Source: Pseudomonas baetica
GTDB taxonomy: Bacteria; Pseudomonadota; Gammaproteobacteria; Pseudomonadales; Pseudomonadaceae
Length of the DNA: 64,000 nucleotides
Direction: 5' to 3'
Assembly (NCBI RefSeq): GCF_002813455.1
Contig: NZ_PHHE01000001.1
Location: forward strand, 4,336,001 to 4,400,000
Part shown: one piece after another, positions 35,944 to 48,931 of the stretch
Layout of the letters: every line of letters begins with the position of its first letter
Position numbering within the stretch: the first letter of the stretch is position 1
Translations under genes and position numbers: made by a program
Notes under the pieces: model-generated
Database searches by the model: none
Told to the model about the DNA's origin: nothing
Seen by the model: only the letters and a program-made list of their open reading frames with translations

Positions 35944-37197
35944 TTAAGCGCCGTATACCGGCAGTTTCTTGCAGATGGCTTTGACTTTCTCACGAACGGC
36001 GTCGATCACCGCTTCGTTGTTCAGGTCAGCCAGGATGTCGCAGATCCAGCCGGCCAGCTCTTTGCACTCGGCTTGTTTGAAGCCGCGAGTGGTCACAGCC
36101 GGAGTACCGAAGCGCAGGCCGGAAGTGACGAACGGCGAGCGCGGATCGTTTGGTACGGAGTTTTTGTTGACGGTGATGAACGCTTTGCCCAGAGCAGCGT
36201 CGGCGTCTTTACCGGAGATGTCCTGCTTGATCAGCGACAGCAGGAACAGGTGGTTCTTGGTACCGCCGGACACCACGTCGAAACCGCGCTCGATGAACAC
36301 TTCGGCCATGGCCTGGGCGTTCAGCACCACTTGTTCCTGGTAAGCCTTGAATTCAGGCTGCAGCGCTTCCTTGAAGCAGATCGCTTTAGCGGCGATCACG
36401 TGCTCCAGCGGGCCACCCTGGGCGCCCGGGAATACCGCGGAGTTCAGTTTCTTCTCGATGTCGGCGTTGGCGCGCGCCAGGATCAGGCCGCCACGTGGAC
36501 CGCGCAGGGTCTTGTGCGTGGTGGTGGTCACGACGTCAGCGAAAGGTACCGGGTTCGGGTAGACGCCAGCGGCGACCAGACCGGCCACGTGAGCCATGTC
36601 GACGAACAGGTAAGCGCCGACTTTGTCAGCGATGGCGCGGAAGCGTGGGAAGTCCAGAATCTGCGAGTAGGCAGAGAAACCGGCCACGATCATTTTCGGC
36701 TTGTGTTCTACAGCCAGGCGCTCGACTTCGTCGTAGTCGATCAGGCCGTTGGCGTCGATGCCGTACTGCACGGCGTTGTACAGCTTGCCGGAGGAGGAAA
36801 CGCTGGCGCCGTGGGTCAGGTGACCGCCGTGAGCCAGGCTCATGCCCAGGATGGTGTCGCCACCTTGCAGCAGGGCCAGGTAAACAGCGGCGTTGGCTTG
36901 CGAACCGGCGTGCGGTTGAACGTTGGCGTAATCGGCGCCGAACAGCTCTTTGGCGCGGTCGATGGCCAGTTGCTCAACGATGTCGACGTACTCGCAACCA
37001 CCGTAGTAACGCTTGCCTGGGTAGCCTTCAGCGTATTTGTTGGTCAGGACCGAGCCTTGAGCTTCCATCACCGCTGGGCTGGTGTAGTTTTCCGAAGCGA
37101 TCAGCTCAATGTGTTCTTCCTGGCGCTGAGCTTCTTGCTCCATGGCGGCAAAAAGATCGGCGTCGTACTTGGCAATAGTCAAATCACGGCTGAACAT
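35944..37197 (-). CDS. glyA: Serine hydroxymethyltransferase
   Basis: 417 residues from [12 protein letters not shown]. It converts serine and tetrahydrofolate to glycine and methylene-tetrahydrofolate using pyridoxal phosphate. Motifs are [20 protein letters not shown] near the start, the PLP Lys in [19 protein letters not shown] (about 228) and [15 protein letters not shown] in the small domain. Location beside morA matches the PA4601-PA4602 arrangement of P. aeruginosa. Confidence 0.97.
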   Translation of the reverse strand: MFSRDLTIAKYDADLFAAMEQEAQRQEEHIELIASENYTSPAVMEAQGSVLTNKYAEGYPGKRYYGGCEYVDIVEQLAIDRAKELFGADYANVQPHAGSQANAAVYLALLQGGDTILGMSLAHGGHLTHGASVSSSGKLYNAVQYGIDANGLIDYDEVERLAVEHKPKMIVAGFSAYSQILDFPRFRAIADKVGAYLFVDMAHVAGLVAAGVYPNPVPFADVVTTTTHKTLRGPRGGLILARANADIEKKLNSAVFPGAQGGPLEHVIAAKAICFKEALQPEFKAYQEQVVLNAQAMAEVFIERGFDVVSGGTKNHLFLLSLIKQDISGKDADAALGKAFITVNKNSVPNDPRSPFVTSGLRFGTPAVTTRGFKQAECKELAGWICDILADLNNEAVIDAVREKVKAICKKLPVYGA

Positions 37198-37545
37198 GGC
37201 GGTCCTCAAGGATCGGGGGCAGAAAAGGGGGGCATTCTAACCCAATGGGTTTTGGATGGCATATGAAACGACATCATGTCGCAGACAAGTGGCACTCATG
37301 CTGCAATTGCGCCGGGCGCTGGCATCCGCAGGCAGTGGCTCGCAGCCCCCATGCAACTGCAGGAGCGGCGAGCCAGTGCGCAGGAACCCGGCAAAAACCC
37401 AGCTGTACATCATTGGCATTTTTTCAACTGCGCAGACAGTAGACGGCAGTCAGCCGGTTGTCGATTGCTGAACAAGGGTTGCTTGATGCATGTCAGTGAA
37501 CTGGCTTTCGCCGTGATGCGAGGAGTGGTCTGGGTAGCCGTTTAA
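37198..37545. other. Intergenic region upstream of glyA
   Basis: 348 bp with only short overlapping frames on both strands and no similarity I recognise. It should hold the glyA promoter. No riboswitch-like fold was evident. Confidence 0.5.
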
Positions 37546-38055
37546 TCAAACTTCGTCGGGGTGGCTGACATAAGGCGCGTTTCGTTCAAGTATGTTCAAT
37601 GTGAAGTAAGCAAACTCCTGGTGTGCTTCCGAACGGAAATAAAGTCTTTCAGGTTTCGCAGGCCTGGAAAGTGACGGGCTGTTGGAGGTGCCTTCAAGGG
37701 TAATTAAACCTTGGGGTTTAGCGGTTATATGAAGGTTGATTCGATCATTTTGCATGTCATCGAGTGTCTTGCCGTCAAGATCGAAACTGATTTGACCTGC
37801 TTGATCTTTCGGGCTTACAGCCAGCTCGCCGTGGCTGTTCAAGTTGACCAGCTCGCCCAGGTGGGATTCGTCGCGAACGTACAAGACGTAGGCGTTGTGC
37901 TCCCAGCGGAAGTAGAACCTGGTCGCAGTCCCTGCGGGTTTCGCAACCAACAGATTATAAAATCCGCGTTCGCGGCTGTGGCCTCTTTCGATAGAAACCG
38001 GGCGCCCGTCGCAACTCAGTGTGCCGATAAAAGATTTTTGGCGGTCCGTGCTCAT
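37546..38055 (-). CDS. Hypothetical protein, beta-rich
   Basis: 169 residues I do not recognise. There is no signal peptide, membrane segment or cysteine-rich part except one Cys in GTLSCDGRPV. The sequence is predicted beta-rich, with repeated short Phe/Tyr strands (TRFYFRWEHNAYVLYVRDE; ERLYFRSEAHQEFAYFTL), suggesting two related halves of a sandwich or trefoil fold. Reading direction and a GACACTGT leader before MSTDRQK support expression. It is flanked by AT-richer sequence than the core genes. Confidence 0.65.
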   Translation of the reverse strand: MSTDRQKSFIGTLSCDGRPVSIERGHSRERGFYNLLVAKPAGTATRFYFRWEHNAYVLYVRDESHLGELVNLNSHGELAVSPKDQAGQISFDLDGKTLDDMQNDRINLHITAKPQGLITLEGTSNSPSLSRPAKPERLYFRSEAHQEFAYFTLNILERNAPYVSHPDEV

Positions 38056-38224
38056 TACAGTGTCCTTGTCTGGTTTTAATTAACTGCGACGTGTTGTGCA
38101 GTGAACAAAACTTAACATGGGAGCGTGCGGGTAAGTTGAAGTTATATGTTTCGCTTTGTTGAGCAGGGTAAGTAAAAGTGCTGGTTAATGTTTGCGCTGA
38201 ATGGGCGTGACGTCAGGGTTTGTT

Positions 38225-41200
38225 TTAATCAAACATGAACAGTGCATCATTACTGAACTGCGCCTCAAACCGATTCGCCGGCATCGGTCGCCCGAACAGA
38301 TACCCCTGCACTTCATCGCAACCATGCTCGCGCAGGAAGTCCAGTTGTTCATGGGTTTCCACGCCCTCTGCGATTACCGCCAGATTGAGGCTGTGGGCCA
38401 TGGCGATAATTGCTCGGGCGATCTGCGCGTCCTGCTCGCCGGATGGCAAACCGTCAACAAACGTGCGGTCGATCTTCAGCACGTCGATCGGGAACTGCTT
38501 GAGGTAGTTCAGCGACGAATAACCGGTGCCGAAGTCGTCGACCGCGATGCTCAGCCCGAGGTTTTTCAACCCGGCGAGTATCTGCATCGCCTCGCTGACT
38601 TCGCGCATCAGGATACTTTCGGTCAGTTCCAGTTCCAGGCACGCCGGCGGCAGGCCGGTTTCGCGCAGGATCGTGGCGATTCGCGTGCCGAGCTGGCCAT
38701 CGGAGAACTGCCGCGCCGAGATATTCACCGACACCTTCGGCACGCGCACGCGGTTCTGGTGCCAGGTCTTGAGTTGGCGGCAAGCCTCGCTGATCACCCA
38801 GTCGCCGACGTCCACCACCAGTCCAAGCTCTTCCAGTACCGGAATGAAATCCCCCGGCGGCACCAGCCCGCGACGTGGATGGCGCCAGCGCAGCAATGCT
38901 TCGGCGCCGGTCAGGCGTTTGCCGTCGCCGCTGAACTGCGGCTGGTAATACAGGACGAATTCGTTCTGCTCCAGGGCATGGCGCAAATCGCTTTCCAGCT
39001 CCAGACGCTCCAGCGCACTGGCGTTCATGTCGGCCTGATAGAACTGGAAGTTGTTCTTGCCGCGCTCCTTGGCGTGGTACATCGCGGTGTCGGCGTTCTT
39101 CATCAACTGGCTGAGTTCGTTGCCATCCTGCGGGCTCAGCGCGATACCAATACTGGCGGTAACGAAGAACTCGCGACCCTCGAGCACGAACGGTCGCACC
39201 AGACTGCCGAGGATTTGCTCGGCGACATGGATAGCCCGGTTCAGCGCCATTTCGCGGCTGGAGCGATGTTGCAGCAGCAAGGTGAATTCGTCGCCACCCA
39301 TGCGCGCCACAGTGTCGTCATCGTCGACGCAGGCCAGCAGGCGCGTAGCCATGTCTTTGAGCATGCGGTCGCCGGCGGCGTGGCCCAGGGAATCATTGAT
39401 CGGCTTGAAGCGGTCGAGGTCGAGGAACATCAGCACCACCCACGACTTTTGTCGTTCGGCCGATTGCAGCGCGGTGTGCAGACGATCCTGAAACAGCGTG
39501 CGGTTGGGCAGGTGGGTCAGGGCGTCGTAGTAGGCGAGGCGGTGAATGCGCTGTTCGCTGGCTTTGCGCTCGCTGATGTCGCTGAAGAAGCACACATAAC
39601 TGGCCAGATCGCCTTCATCGTCAAGCACCGCAGTGATGCCGACCCACGCCGGATAATGCTCGCCATTTCGGCGTTTGAGCCAGACTTCGCCTTCCCACGT
39701 GCTGTGCTGATGCAGTTGCTTGAGCACGTATCGCAGGTGTGCATCCTGTTGTTCGTCGACGGTGAGCATGTTCGGCAACTGGTCGAGCACTTCCGCCACC
39801 GCGTAACCGCTGACCCGACTGAACGCTTCGTTGGCCTGAACGATGTAGCCGGCCGGGTCGGTGATCAGGATCGCCGAGGTCGAGTGTTCGAATACGGTGG
39901 CGGCCATGCGCAGGTCTTTCTCGGCGCGGCGCTGCTGGCTGATGTCGCGACCGACACCCAGTACACCTTCGAACGCACCGTGCTCATCCCATACCAGCAC
40001 CAGACGCAGTTCGATCGGAATTTTACGGCCATCGGCGCGCAGGCAGTCGAACAGGAACATCTGCGTCTGCACCTGGCTGCGCAACAGCGCCAGTTGCTCG
40101 GGTTTGTCGAGCGCCTTGCTGACCCGAACCATCAAGCCGTAGATGCCGCTCAGTTGCTGCGGGTTGGCGATGGTCGATTGCCAGCCGTTCTGGAAAATCC
40201 ACTCGGCGTCGTAGCCCAGCACTGCCTGCACCGACGGGCTGACATAGTTCAGCGAGAGTTTGCTGTCGGTGGAGAAAATCACGTCGCTGATGCTTTCGGC
40301 GAGCATCCGGTAGCGCTGTTCGCTGTCGCGCAGCGATTCGCTGGCTTCGATCTGTTCGGTGATGTCCTTGGCCACGCCGATGATCCGCGTGACCTGATCG
40401 TGTTTGTCCCGGGCCAGTGCCTGTTCGCGAATATCGAAGCGCCGCCACTCGCCGTCGCGATGACGGAAGCGTAACTGGCATTGCAGTAGTTGGCTGTAAC
40501 CGGCGTGGCGCTGCTGCTGCCGCGAACGATGGTAGTAATCGGCGTCTTCCGGGTGAAGGAGGATTTCCCAGAAATACTCACCCATCTGATGCAGCTCGGA
40601 GCGGTTGTAGCCGAGCGTCTGGCCGAGGTGGTGGTTGCTGAAAATCATCCGCTGGCTGATCACATCCTGCACGTAGAGGTGATCCGGCACGGTGCGCACC
40701 ACGTCAGACCAGAAGCCTTCACGTTCCAACAGCGACAGCTCGACCAGCTTGCGGCTGGTGATGTCGTTGATGCTGAGGATCACCGCTTTATAGTCGTGCT
40801 GCTCGGTCGGCAGGCGCAGCACCATCCACAGGTGTTGATCGCGACCGTTGATGTCCGGCAGTTTGATTTCCAGTTCCAGCTGTTTTTGCTGCTGGAGCAC
40901 GGCGTCGAGCACTTGATTGCCAATCGCGCAGTGACGTTGCGGATGGCCGTCGATCAACAGTTGCCAGGCCTGTTCGCAGGAATTGACGTTGAGCAGTTGC
41001 AGCGCGACCTGGTTGACCTCGGTGACGCGCAACTCTTGCAACAACTGCAGGCGCTGTTGCGGTGGATCGAGCCAGGCCTTGAGCTGATCGCTGGTCTGGA
41101 TCTGCGCCTTGTCGAAAAACTGCTTGAGCCCGGACAGATCCAGCACGCAGAGGGCCACACCGGTGCCTTCGAAAATGTCCTGATAACGTCGGCGACCTTC

Positions 41201-42073
41201 ATGCAACTGGCGCTGACGGCGGCGCATGTTCAGCAGCGCGATCACCGGCAGCATGGAAAAGGCCAGGCCCAGCAGGCATTTGCCGATGAACGCGGGCAGC
41301 AATTCTTCGAGCACGCGCTGGCGGTCGAACAGACCGCGCAATTGCCAGTCACTACTGCTCAGCGGCACGGTGAGCACGGTGTTGGCCAGATCGTCCGGGC
41401 TCAGCACACCGGGCTTGGCTGATGACAGCGATTCTTCGCGGCTGATGATCTGATGATTGATACGGTTTTCCACCAGCCACAGCGGACGCAGGCCGGTTTC
41501 ACTCTGTTTGGTCAGCGAGTCGAAGAACGTCGGCGTCAGGCGCAAAGCCCAATAGCCGCGGGTGCTGCCACTGGCCTGATGCAGTAACAGGTGCACGGTC
41601 GAGCCGTCGTCGGCGTTGCTGAAGTAGTGCGCCTGGGCGTGACTGCGGCGTACCAGTTCGGTGAGGTAGCTGGCGTCGGAGCTGTCGGTGCTGCTGTCGC
41701 TGAGGATTCTGCCGGAAGGACTGAGCAACGCCAGGCTGCGCAGATCCGGCAGCGATTTCTGGAGTTTGCGCAGCAGTTGCTGCTGTTCGTCGGCTGTTTG
41801 CGGTTGTTCGACGATCGGTAGCAAGTTGAGCGCGATTTGCGCGTTCAGCGCCATGTTCAGGCTGACCTGCGAGGCGAGGTCGGCGGTGTAATCGATGGTG
41901 TACTGGCGCTGGTTTTTCTGGGTTTCGCGCAGCTGATCGAGCAGTTGCCAGAACAGCAAAGCCAGCAGCAAAAGCACGAGTGTCGCCAGCGCACCCTTTA
42001 ATGTCCCGCGCAGGGGCGAGCCGGGCGCCGGTTGGGTGCTGCTCACAGAGGCTGGCGGAGTGACATTGGACAA
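38225..42073 (-). CDS. morA: Membrane PAS-GGDEF-EAL protein MorA
   Basis: 1282 residues. An N-terminal membrane helix ([17 protein letters not shown], about 33-50) and a second near residue 270 bracket a periplasmic sensor domain. Several PAS domains follow, then GGDEF with an intact [11 protein letters not shown] (about 925) and EAL with [11 protein letters not shown] (about 1056), and the later [13 protein letters not shown] and KIDRTFVDG metal and dimer motifs. Both halves look active, so it could make and break cyclic di-GMP. Position next to glyA and near ettA identifies it as MorA, which affects motility and biofilm in pseudomonads. Confidence 0.9.
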   Translation of the reverse strand: MSNVTPPASVSSTQPAPGSPLRGTLKGALATLVLLLLALLFWQLLDQLRETQKNQRQYTIDYTADLASQVSLNMALNAQIALNLLPIVEQPQTADEQQQLLRKLQKSLPDLRSLALLSPSGRILSDSSTDSSDASYLTELVRRSHAQAHYFSNADDGSTVHLLLHQASGSTRGYWALRLTPTFFDSLTKQSETGLRPLWLVENRINHQIISREESLSSAKPGVLSPDDLANTVLTVPLSSSDWQLRGLFDRQRVLEELLPAFIGKCLLGLAFSMLPVIALLNMRRRQRQLHEGRRRYQDIFEGTGVALCVLDLSGLKQFFDKAQIQTSDQLKAWLDPPQQRLQLLQELRVTEVNQVALQLLNVNSCEQAWQLLIDGHPQRHCAIGNQVLDAVLQQQKQLELEIKLPDINGRDQHLWMVLRLPTEQHDYKAVILSINDITSRKLVELSLLEREGFWSDVVRTVPDHLYVQDVISQRMIFSNHHLGQTLGYNRSELHQMGEYFWEILLHPEDADYYHRSRQQQRHAGYSQLLQCQLRFRHRDGEWRRFDIREQALARDKHDQVTRIIGVAKDITEQIEASESLRDSEQRYRMLAESISDVIFSTDSKLSLNYVSPSVQAVLGYDAEWIFQNGWQSTIANPQQLSGIYGLMVRVSKALDKPEQLALLRSQVQTQMFLFDCLRADGRKIPIELRLVLVWDEHGAFEGVLGVGRDISQQRRAEKDLRMAATVFEHSTSAILITDPAGYIVQANEAFSRVSGYAVAEVLDQLPNMLTVDEQQDAHLRYVLKQLHQHSTWEGEVWLKRRNGEHYPAWVGITAVLDDEGDLASYVCFFSDISERKASEQRIHRLAYYDALTHLPNRTLFQDRLHTALQSAERQKSWVVLMFLDLDRFKPINDSLGHAAGDRMLKDMATRLLACVDDDDTVARMGGDEFTLLLQHRSSREMALNRAIHVAEQILGSLVRPFVLEGREFFVTASIGIALSPQDGNELSQLMKNADTAMYHAKERGKNNFQFYQADMNASALERLELESDLRHALEQNEFVLYYQPQFSGDGKRLTGAEALLRWRHPRRGLVPPGDFIPVLEELGLVVDVGDWVISEACRQLKTWHQNRVRVPKVSVNISARQFSDGQLGTRIATILRETGLPPACLELELTESILMREVSEAMQILAGLKNLGLSIAVDDFGTGYSSLNYLKQFPIDVLKIDRTFVDGLPSGEQDAQIARAIIAMAHSLNLAVIAEGVETHEQLDFLREHGCDEVQGYLFGRPMPANRFEAQFSNDALFMFD

Positions 42074-42368
42074 GCTGTAATCCTGCGATCTGGCTGGACT
42101 GGCGCGACGTGCACTATAAGCCGGACGCCCGAAGGGCGGCTAGCATGCCTTGAGTTGTGGCGAAGTGCCAGCCCCTCGCGGCTGGACTGCCTTCCGTCAT
42201 TAAGGTAGCTTTGCCGGTTACGCGGGAGCGTTCCAGCTCCTAGAATCAGACTTTTTTCAGCGCGCACGCATTGATCGCCATCAAGTGGTCTAGTGAACGA
42301 CGCGCATCGGTCTGGCCGGGCATCGCCTGCGCTGCAATCATTCATCTGTCACTGACCCAAGGTTCTCC
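42074..42368. other. Divergent promoter region of morA and ettA
   Basis: 295 bp with no credible gene or repeat. It must hold the promoters of both divergent genes. Confidence 0.55.
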
Positions 42369-44033
<1,665 letters not shown>

Positions 44034-44104
44034 TATCGGGTTGGTTGCATGAAAAGCGGAGCCTTCGGTTCTTTGCATCGATAAAAATGTACTAAAACAC
44101 ATTG

Positions 44105-44131
44105 AAAGCCCTCGCAAAGAGGGCTTTTTTT
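44105..44131 (+). terminator. Terminator of ettA
   Basis: AAAGCCCTC and GAGGGCTTT form a 9-bp stem with a GCAAA loop and a T run. It marks the last core element before the island. Confidence 0.92.
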
Positions 44132-44203
44132 CGCCTGTTTTTTGCGCTACCTGACATCCTTAGATATACCTTAAGTATCAATTGAAGGAAAACGGGGTGT
44201 GTG

Positions 44204-45698
44204 ATGCCAGTTGTCGATGGTTATGCCAAGGTTATCGTCGATGAATCAGGGTTTCGCAGCGAGATGCCCATTTTATTATCGGAGCAGGGGGGTTGTATTG
44301 CCTCTCCTAGATTATTTGCTGAGTAAGCAAATAGATCGCTCTCCTGATTGGCTGCGTCGAGTTGTGAGTTCGGCAAAGCTTCTAATTACTTATATGGAGG
44401 TAAACCAGAGTAGTTTCTCAGAGCCTGAGATGTTATTTCAGTCGTTCGCAACACGCTTATTTACCGGTACCGTAGATGACAATGGTTTCGATCCTTCAGG
44501 TCTATATTGGATGCCCGCTAGTACCTTGATGGCAAACCGGCATATTAATATTTTGAAGGGGTTGACCGATTTTTTGGCTGATCATAGCCATGTTACTCAC
44601 ATGAACCCCTTGGTCACTGAAAGTAGTCATGATCAGCGATTAAGCTATGCTTCCTGGTATCGGCGAAATCAATTCGATTTTTTAGGGCATATAAAAAATA
44701 AGACGATAAACGAAACGGCGGGAAAGGCTCGTAGTATCAGGGGGCGGCGCGCGTTAAATAGGGGGGGCGACGAAGCGGTTGCTTTTCCAGAATCCCTTTT
44801 TGAGCAATTTTATTTGAAGGGCTTTGGTAGCGCTTCAGATCGGAGGTGTTCGGTTCGGGATCAGTTAATTTCCATCATGATGCACGGTGCAGGCCTTCGA
44901 GAAAGCCAAGCTATTCACTTGTGGGTTCAGGATGTAGAAATTGATCCGCATGACCCCTTGAAAGCATTAATACGTATATACCATCCCGAAGAAGGTAAGG
45001 CCCTAGGTGGTTGGAAGAGTGTCTCGGGGAAAACTAATAGATCAGCCTATTTGCGCGAGGTATATGCTCTGCCGCCTCGAAATCAATTGAGGGGAACTCG
45101 TCGGGTCGGTTGGAAAACACGGTATGTTGATCATCGAGATGGCTACATTCAGTTGTACTGGTTTCCTGATGACTTTGGTCGGTTGTTCTTGACGCTATGG
45201 AATGAGCATCTTTACTACATTGCTAGTGTCGAGCGACAACATCCTTATGCTTTTATTTCATACGAAAAGCGAAGCCTGGGTAAGCCTTATACTTTGAATG
45301 CGTTCAACGAGAACTACGCTGCGGCGTTGGCTCGCATCGGATTAAATCCAGCTAAGGTCGAAGGACTTTCGCCTCATGGACATCGACATGCATATGGGCG
45401 CCGACTTGTACGTGCGAATGTTGACTCAATAGTCATCAAGAAGGCATTACATCATTCATCCATGGAATCCCAAGGTGTCTATACCACTCCAAGCATTATG
45501 GATGTAAATGAAGCGCTAACTAAAGCGACAGATTTACTGAAGAACACCCCTACGAAGAAAAGTACAGATGCTCAGATTGCAAATGGTTTTCAAGAATTTG
45601 GTTTGATGGGGGGGCTGATCTGGATTCTTCTACATTTAGCGCGAAGAGTAACGCAAGGAGGCGTTAGCGATGCCAATAAAAAAAGGGACAAAATATAA
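44204..45698 (+). pseudogene. gmtY: GmtY-like tyrosine recombinase, frameshifted near N-terminus
   Basis: The main frame keeps the tyrosine-recombinase set: Arg in HGAGLRESQAIHL, HGHR in LSPHGHRHAYGRR, the following His in KKALHHSSMES and the nucleophile Tyr in GVYTTPS. The natural N-terminus seems to start at the ATG at 44204 (MPVVDGYAKVIVDESGFR ... LLSEQG). It then needs one base fewer in the G6 tract at 44287-44292 to join VVLPLLDYLLSKQ. As written, that frame stops after about 40 codons. A TTG at 44211 would give a 495-residue product without the proper start. It overlaps the next recombinase by 29 bases. Confidence 0.75.
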
Positions 45699-46557
45699 TG
45701 GGCGAACTAAAGATATTACATTTAGCTGGTTAACCGCCGAGCGAGGTGTGAAATGGGAAACTTGGCGCAAGCTCATGGCGGAGTGGCTGGCATCGGAACA
45801 TCAGAATACTCATTTGAGGATAACGGTACTCAACTGGTTTGTAATGCATTATTTGCCGATCGTGTCAGAGGGGTGGAATCCAAAAAGTATATTTATTGCT
45901 CATGAAAATAATGCACTTCCCGGGCTGACTGAAATGCTAGAAGAAACCGTGCATCCGTTGAAGATTCCCGAAAGACAAAATGCAATTGTAAGTTTTATTG
46001 GTTGGGTGATTGAGAAGAGTTTTAGTGAGATTGACAGTTTCGGTCGTTTACAGTCACTTGTTATCAATCCTTTCAGTAGGGCAAGTAAATCTGGAATTAG
46101 GCTTTCTGAAACTGTACATAACCCATTGCCATATACCTATATCAAGGATCTACGTGCATTAATATGCCCCGATCCATCTGGTAATTTCAATGATTGGCAT
46201 TGGGCGCATGAGCAGTATGGTCCGCAGCGATCAAACGGTACATCCTCCGCAGCACGTAAAGGAGGTGATTGGTTCGAAGTGGATCCGCGAGTTATCAACT
46301 ACTCTGATCCATACTGCGTTTGGCGTACCCGCACCATCATTAAAAAAGTTAAAGGAAGAGGGCAAAGGGAAGTTGTGGTTTATGAGCTATGGTCTCCTGT
46401 CAGAGCTATGGTCATATTTATCAAGTTGCATCTACCACTTAGGACATACCAAGTGCGTTTTCTCGATTCTGGTGAGGCAGATACTTGGAGATATTCCCGA
46501 GATGGATGGAATCTGAATAGAGTGCATAAATTCATTCGAGGTAGTGAGGTAAACCCC

Positions 46558-46568
46558 TGGCGCAAGGG
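46558..46568. repeat. IS4 target-site duplication, left
   Basis: TGGCGCAAGGG, repeated exactly at 47991-48001 on the other side of the IS4 element. Confidence 0.95.
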
Positions 46569-47990
46569 TAATGCTGTTCACTTAAGCATTTGAATCCTCG
46601 CCGGGCTTCTTCGAAAATCCGATGTCAGATCTCTGGCATCGGATTTTTTATGTCTGTTCAACAGGACTTGCTCGACCTCGGCGACCTTTTCAACTTCTGT
46701 GACTTGAGCACATTCACTCAAAATATTCCCATCGAGTGGGTCGCGTCTGCGCTGGATCTGTCCAGCCAAGCCACTATCCGACGGCGTCGCTTGCCTGCCG
46801 ACCAAGTGCTCTGGCTGGTGCTCGGCATGGCATTGTTTCGCGACGAGCCCGTTCATGAGGTCGCCCGACGTTTGAACATCTGCGCCCAAGGTCTGGCTTC
46901 TGACCATCTGTTGGCCCGTAGCGGTGTGACCGAGGCCCGCAAGCGGCTGGGGGCCGACCCGGTTGAGTGGTTGTTTCGCAAAACGGGTACTCAATGGGGC
47001 GCGCAGCGCTATCCCGATGATGCCTGGCAGGATCTGCAAGTATTTGCGGTGGATGGTGCGCTTTTACGTACGCCCGACACGCCTGAATTGCGAGACCATT
47101 TCGGTTCTGGAAACACCTCGACCGACCGCCAGACTCCCTTTCCCATGCTGCGCCTGGTGGCGCTGATGAATGTGCGTTCACACCTGATCCTGGATGCACA
47201 GCTTAGCCCTTACCGACGCAGCGAAATGCGTCTGGCCGATGAGTTTTTGCAGCAGATCCCCGACCACTCCGTGACGTTGTTCGATAAAGGGTTCTGGAGC
47301 GCCGATCTCATGCTCAGCCTGAGCGGCGACGGCAGTCACCGTCATTGGCTGATTCCGGCAAAAAAGGGATTGGTTTGCGAGGAGGTAGCCCGTTACAACG
47401 AGCATGATCGTTTGGTGCGTATGAACGTGTCGCCGCAAGCCAGAAAGCGAAATCCGACTCTTCCTACACACTGGGAGGCGCGTGAAGTCAGTTATGAAAT
47501 TCAAGGCAAAGTAAAAACAGTCATGACGTCGTTGCCGGCCAGGATCTACAGCACCAAGTCTGTTGCCAAGCTTTATCAGGAGCGCTGGGAAATCGAATTG
47601 GGCTTCAGGGATATCAAAAGCTCAATGCAGCAAAACGCAATGACCTTGCGCAGCAAAAAGGTCGATCTGATCTACCAGGAAGTGTGGGGGTTGTTGCTGG
47701 CTTACAACGTGATTCGTCGGGAGGCAAGTCAGGCAGCAGTCGCGTTTGGTCGAGCGCCGTCGGACATCCGTTTCAAGCCGGCTTGCCAGTACATCGCCGT
47801 GCAGTTGATCGTGATGGCAGCGGCCAATCCTGTTTCAGCGACGGGTAGACGGTTGGCGGAACTTAGAAAAGGCGTTGGCGGGCTGTTTCTGGATCACCGC
47901 CCAAGGCCTTCGAGGCCAAGGACGGTGAAGATTTCAAAAACCCGGTTTCCGGTGGACCGTAAGGCTGCTCCGCTTAAGTGAACAGCATTA
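46569..47990 (+). mobile_element. Complete IS4-family insertion sequence
   Basis: 1422 bp bounded by perfect 19-bp terminal inverted repeats (TAATGCTGTTCACTTAAGC at 46569-46587 and its complement at 47972-47990) and flanked by an 11-bp duplication. It interrupts the GmtZ-like gene. Its single intact transposase suggests recent arrival. Confidence 0.96.
46650..47981 (+). CDS. IS4-family transposase
   Basis: 443 residues from MSVQQDLLDLGDLFNF. The DDE triad is visible: Asp in FAVDGALLRTP, Asp in TLFDKGFWSADL, and the YREK signature YQERWEIELGFRDIK with the catalytic Glu. The TGA stop lies inside the right inverted repeat. An upstream in-frame codon at 46590 belongs to the element's leader and is unlikely. 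Intact, so transposition-competent in principle. Confidence 0.95.
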   Translation: MSVQQDLLDLGDLFNFCDLSTFTQNIPIEWVASALDLSSQATIRRRRLPADQVLWLVLGMALFRDEPVHEVARRLNICAQGLASDHLLARSGVTEARKRLGADPVEWLFRKTGTQWGAQRYPDDAWQDLQVFAVDGALLRTPDTPELRDHFGSGNTSTDRQTPFPMLRLVALMNVRSHLILDAQLSPYRRSEMRLADEFLQQIPDHSVTLFDKGFWSADLMLSLSGDGSHRHWLIPAKKGLVCEEVARYNEHDRLVRMNVSPQARKRNPTLPTHWEAREVSYEIQGKVKTVMTSLPARIYSTKSVAKLYQERWEIELGFRDIKSSMQQNAMTLRSKKVDLIYQEVWGLLLAYNVIRREASQAAVAFGRAPSDIRFKPACQYIAVQLIVMAAANPVSATGRRLAELRKGVGGLFLDHRPRPSRPRTVKISKTRFPVDRKAAPLK

Positions 47991-48001
47991 TGGCGCAAGG
48001 G
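47991..48001. repeat. IS4 target-site duplication, right
   Basis: TGGCGCAAGGG, the exact copy of 46558-46568. Confidence 0.95.
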
Positions 48002-48931
48002 GGTGTTTTGTCGTCTTAGAAGCCCCGATAGCCGAGAAATTATGACTGGGCTATATATTAGTACTAATAAAACAGCGGATCAGAATAAAGATGAGCGTGA
48101 ACATGGGTACACAATTCCTTGGCAGCATGGAGAAGTACTCTACTGGCTAGAAAAGCTCCGTGATTGGCAGGAGGCATATAACCCCATTATCCAACCAACA
48201 CCTTGCGTGGATTTGGATGTTAGGCATTTTGGGCACTCTAAGTCCGCGCGCCAAAAACGCGAGATCGGCGATATCTGCTTTTTATTTCGAGATCCTGCCG
48301 CAAAAGAAAACGATCGACAAAAGCCCATTGCTCCAATGCAAATCTCGCGTCTTTGGTATCGTTTGTTGAATGCATTAGAAGAGCGCATTTATGCACTGGG
48401 CCAAACACTCAGCGACGGATCCAAGCTTCGCTTTGTCCGTGAATATCCAGAAGACCATGTTGGTAATAAGCTGGCTACGGATTTCCCATTGCATAGTCTG
48501 CGTGTATCGCTGCTGACATGCTACGCGATGGATGGTCAGGTGCCGATGCCTGTACTATCAAAATTGCTCGCTGGTCATTCTCGACTAATAATGACGCTTT
48601 ACTATACCAAACCGACTCCTTCCATGATGTCTCGTGCAATGGAGGTAGCAACCGCCAAGGTTGATCAAGCTCAGGGTGATGCACTTAGTGTGTTTTTGCG
48701 TGATGCCGACCTACGTCAAATCACCGCAAAGACCGCATGGAAGGATGATTCATCACTTCGAGCAGCTCTTACAAAACGCAACCCCGTCGGATGGGAACGT
48801 CGTCACATAGGTCTTTGTCTGGTCGGTGGAAATACATCCAATTTCGACGAAGTGAGTACGGTTGGTGGCTGTTGGAACGGGGGGCCACAGATTGTGGACT
48901 TGCCCCTACAAAACCGGACACCAACTCCCCG

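Noticed and set aside
37198..37545. Possible riboswitch upstream of glyA
   Set aside because: No glycine- or folate-riboswitch-like conserved core or paired stems could be traced by eye.
38201..40474. 757-residue frame antisense to morA
   Set aside because: Covered by the GGDEF/EAL gene with complete catalytic motifs; the antisense product has no domain.
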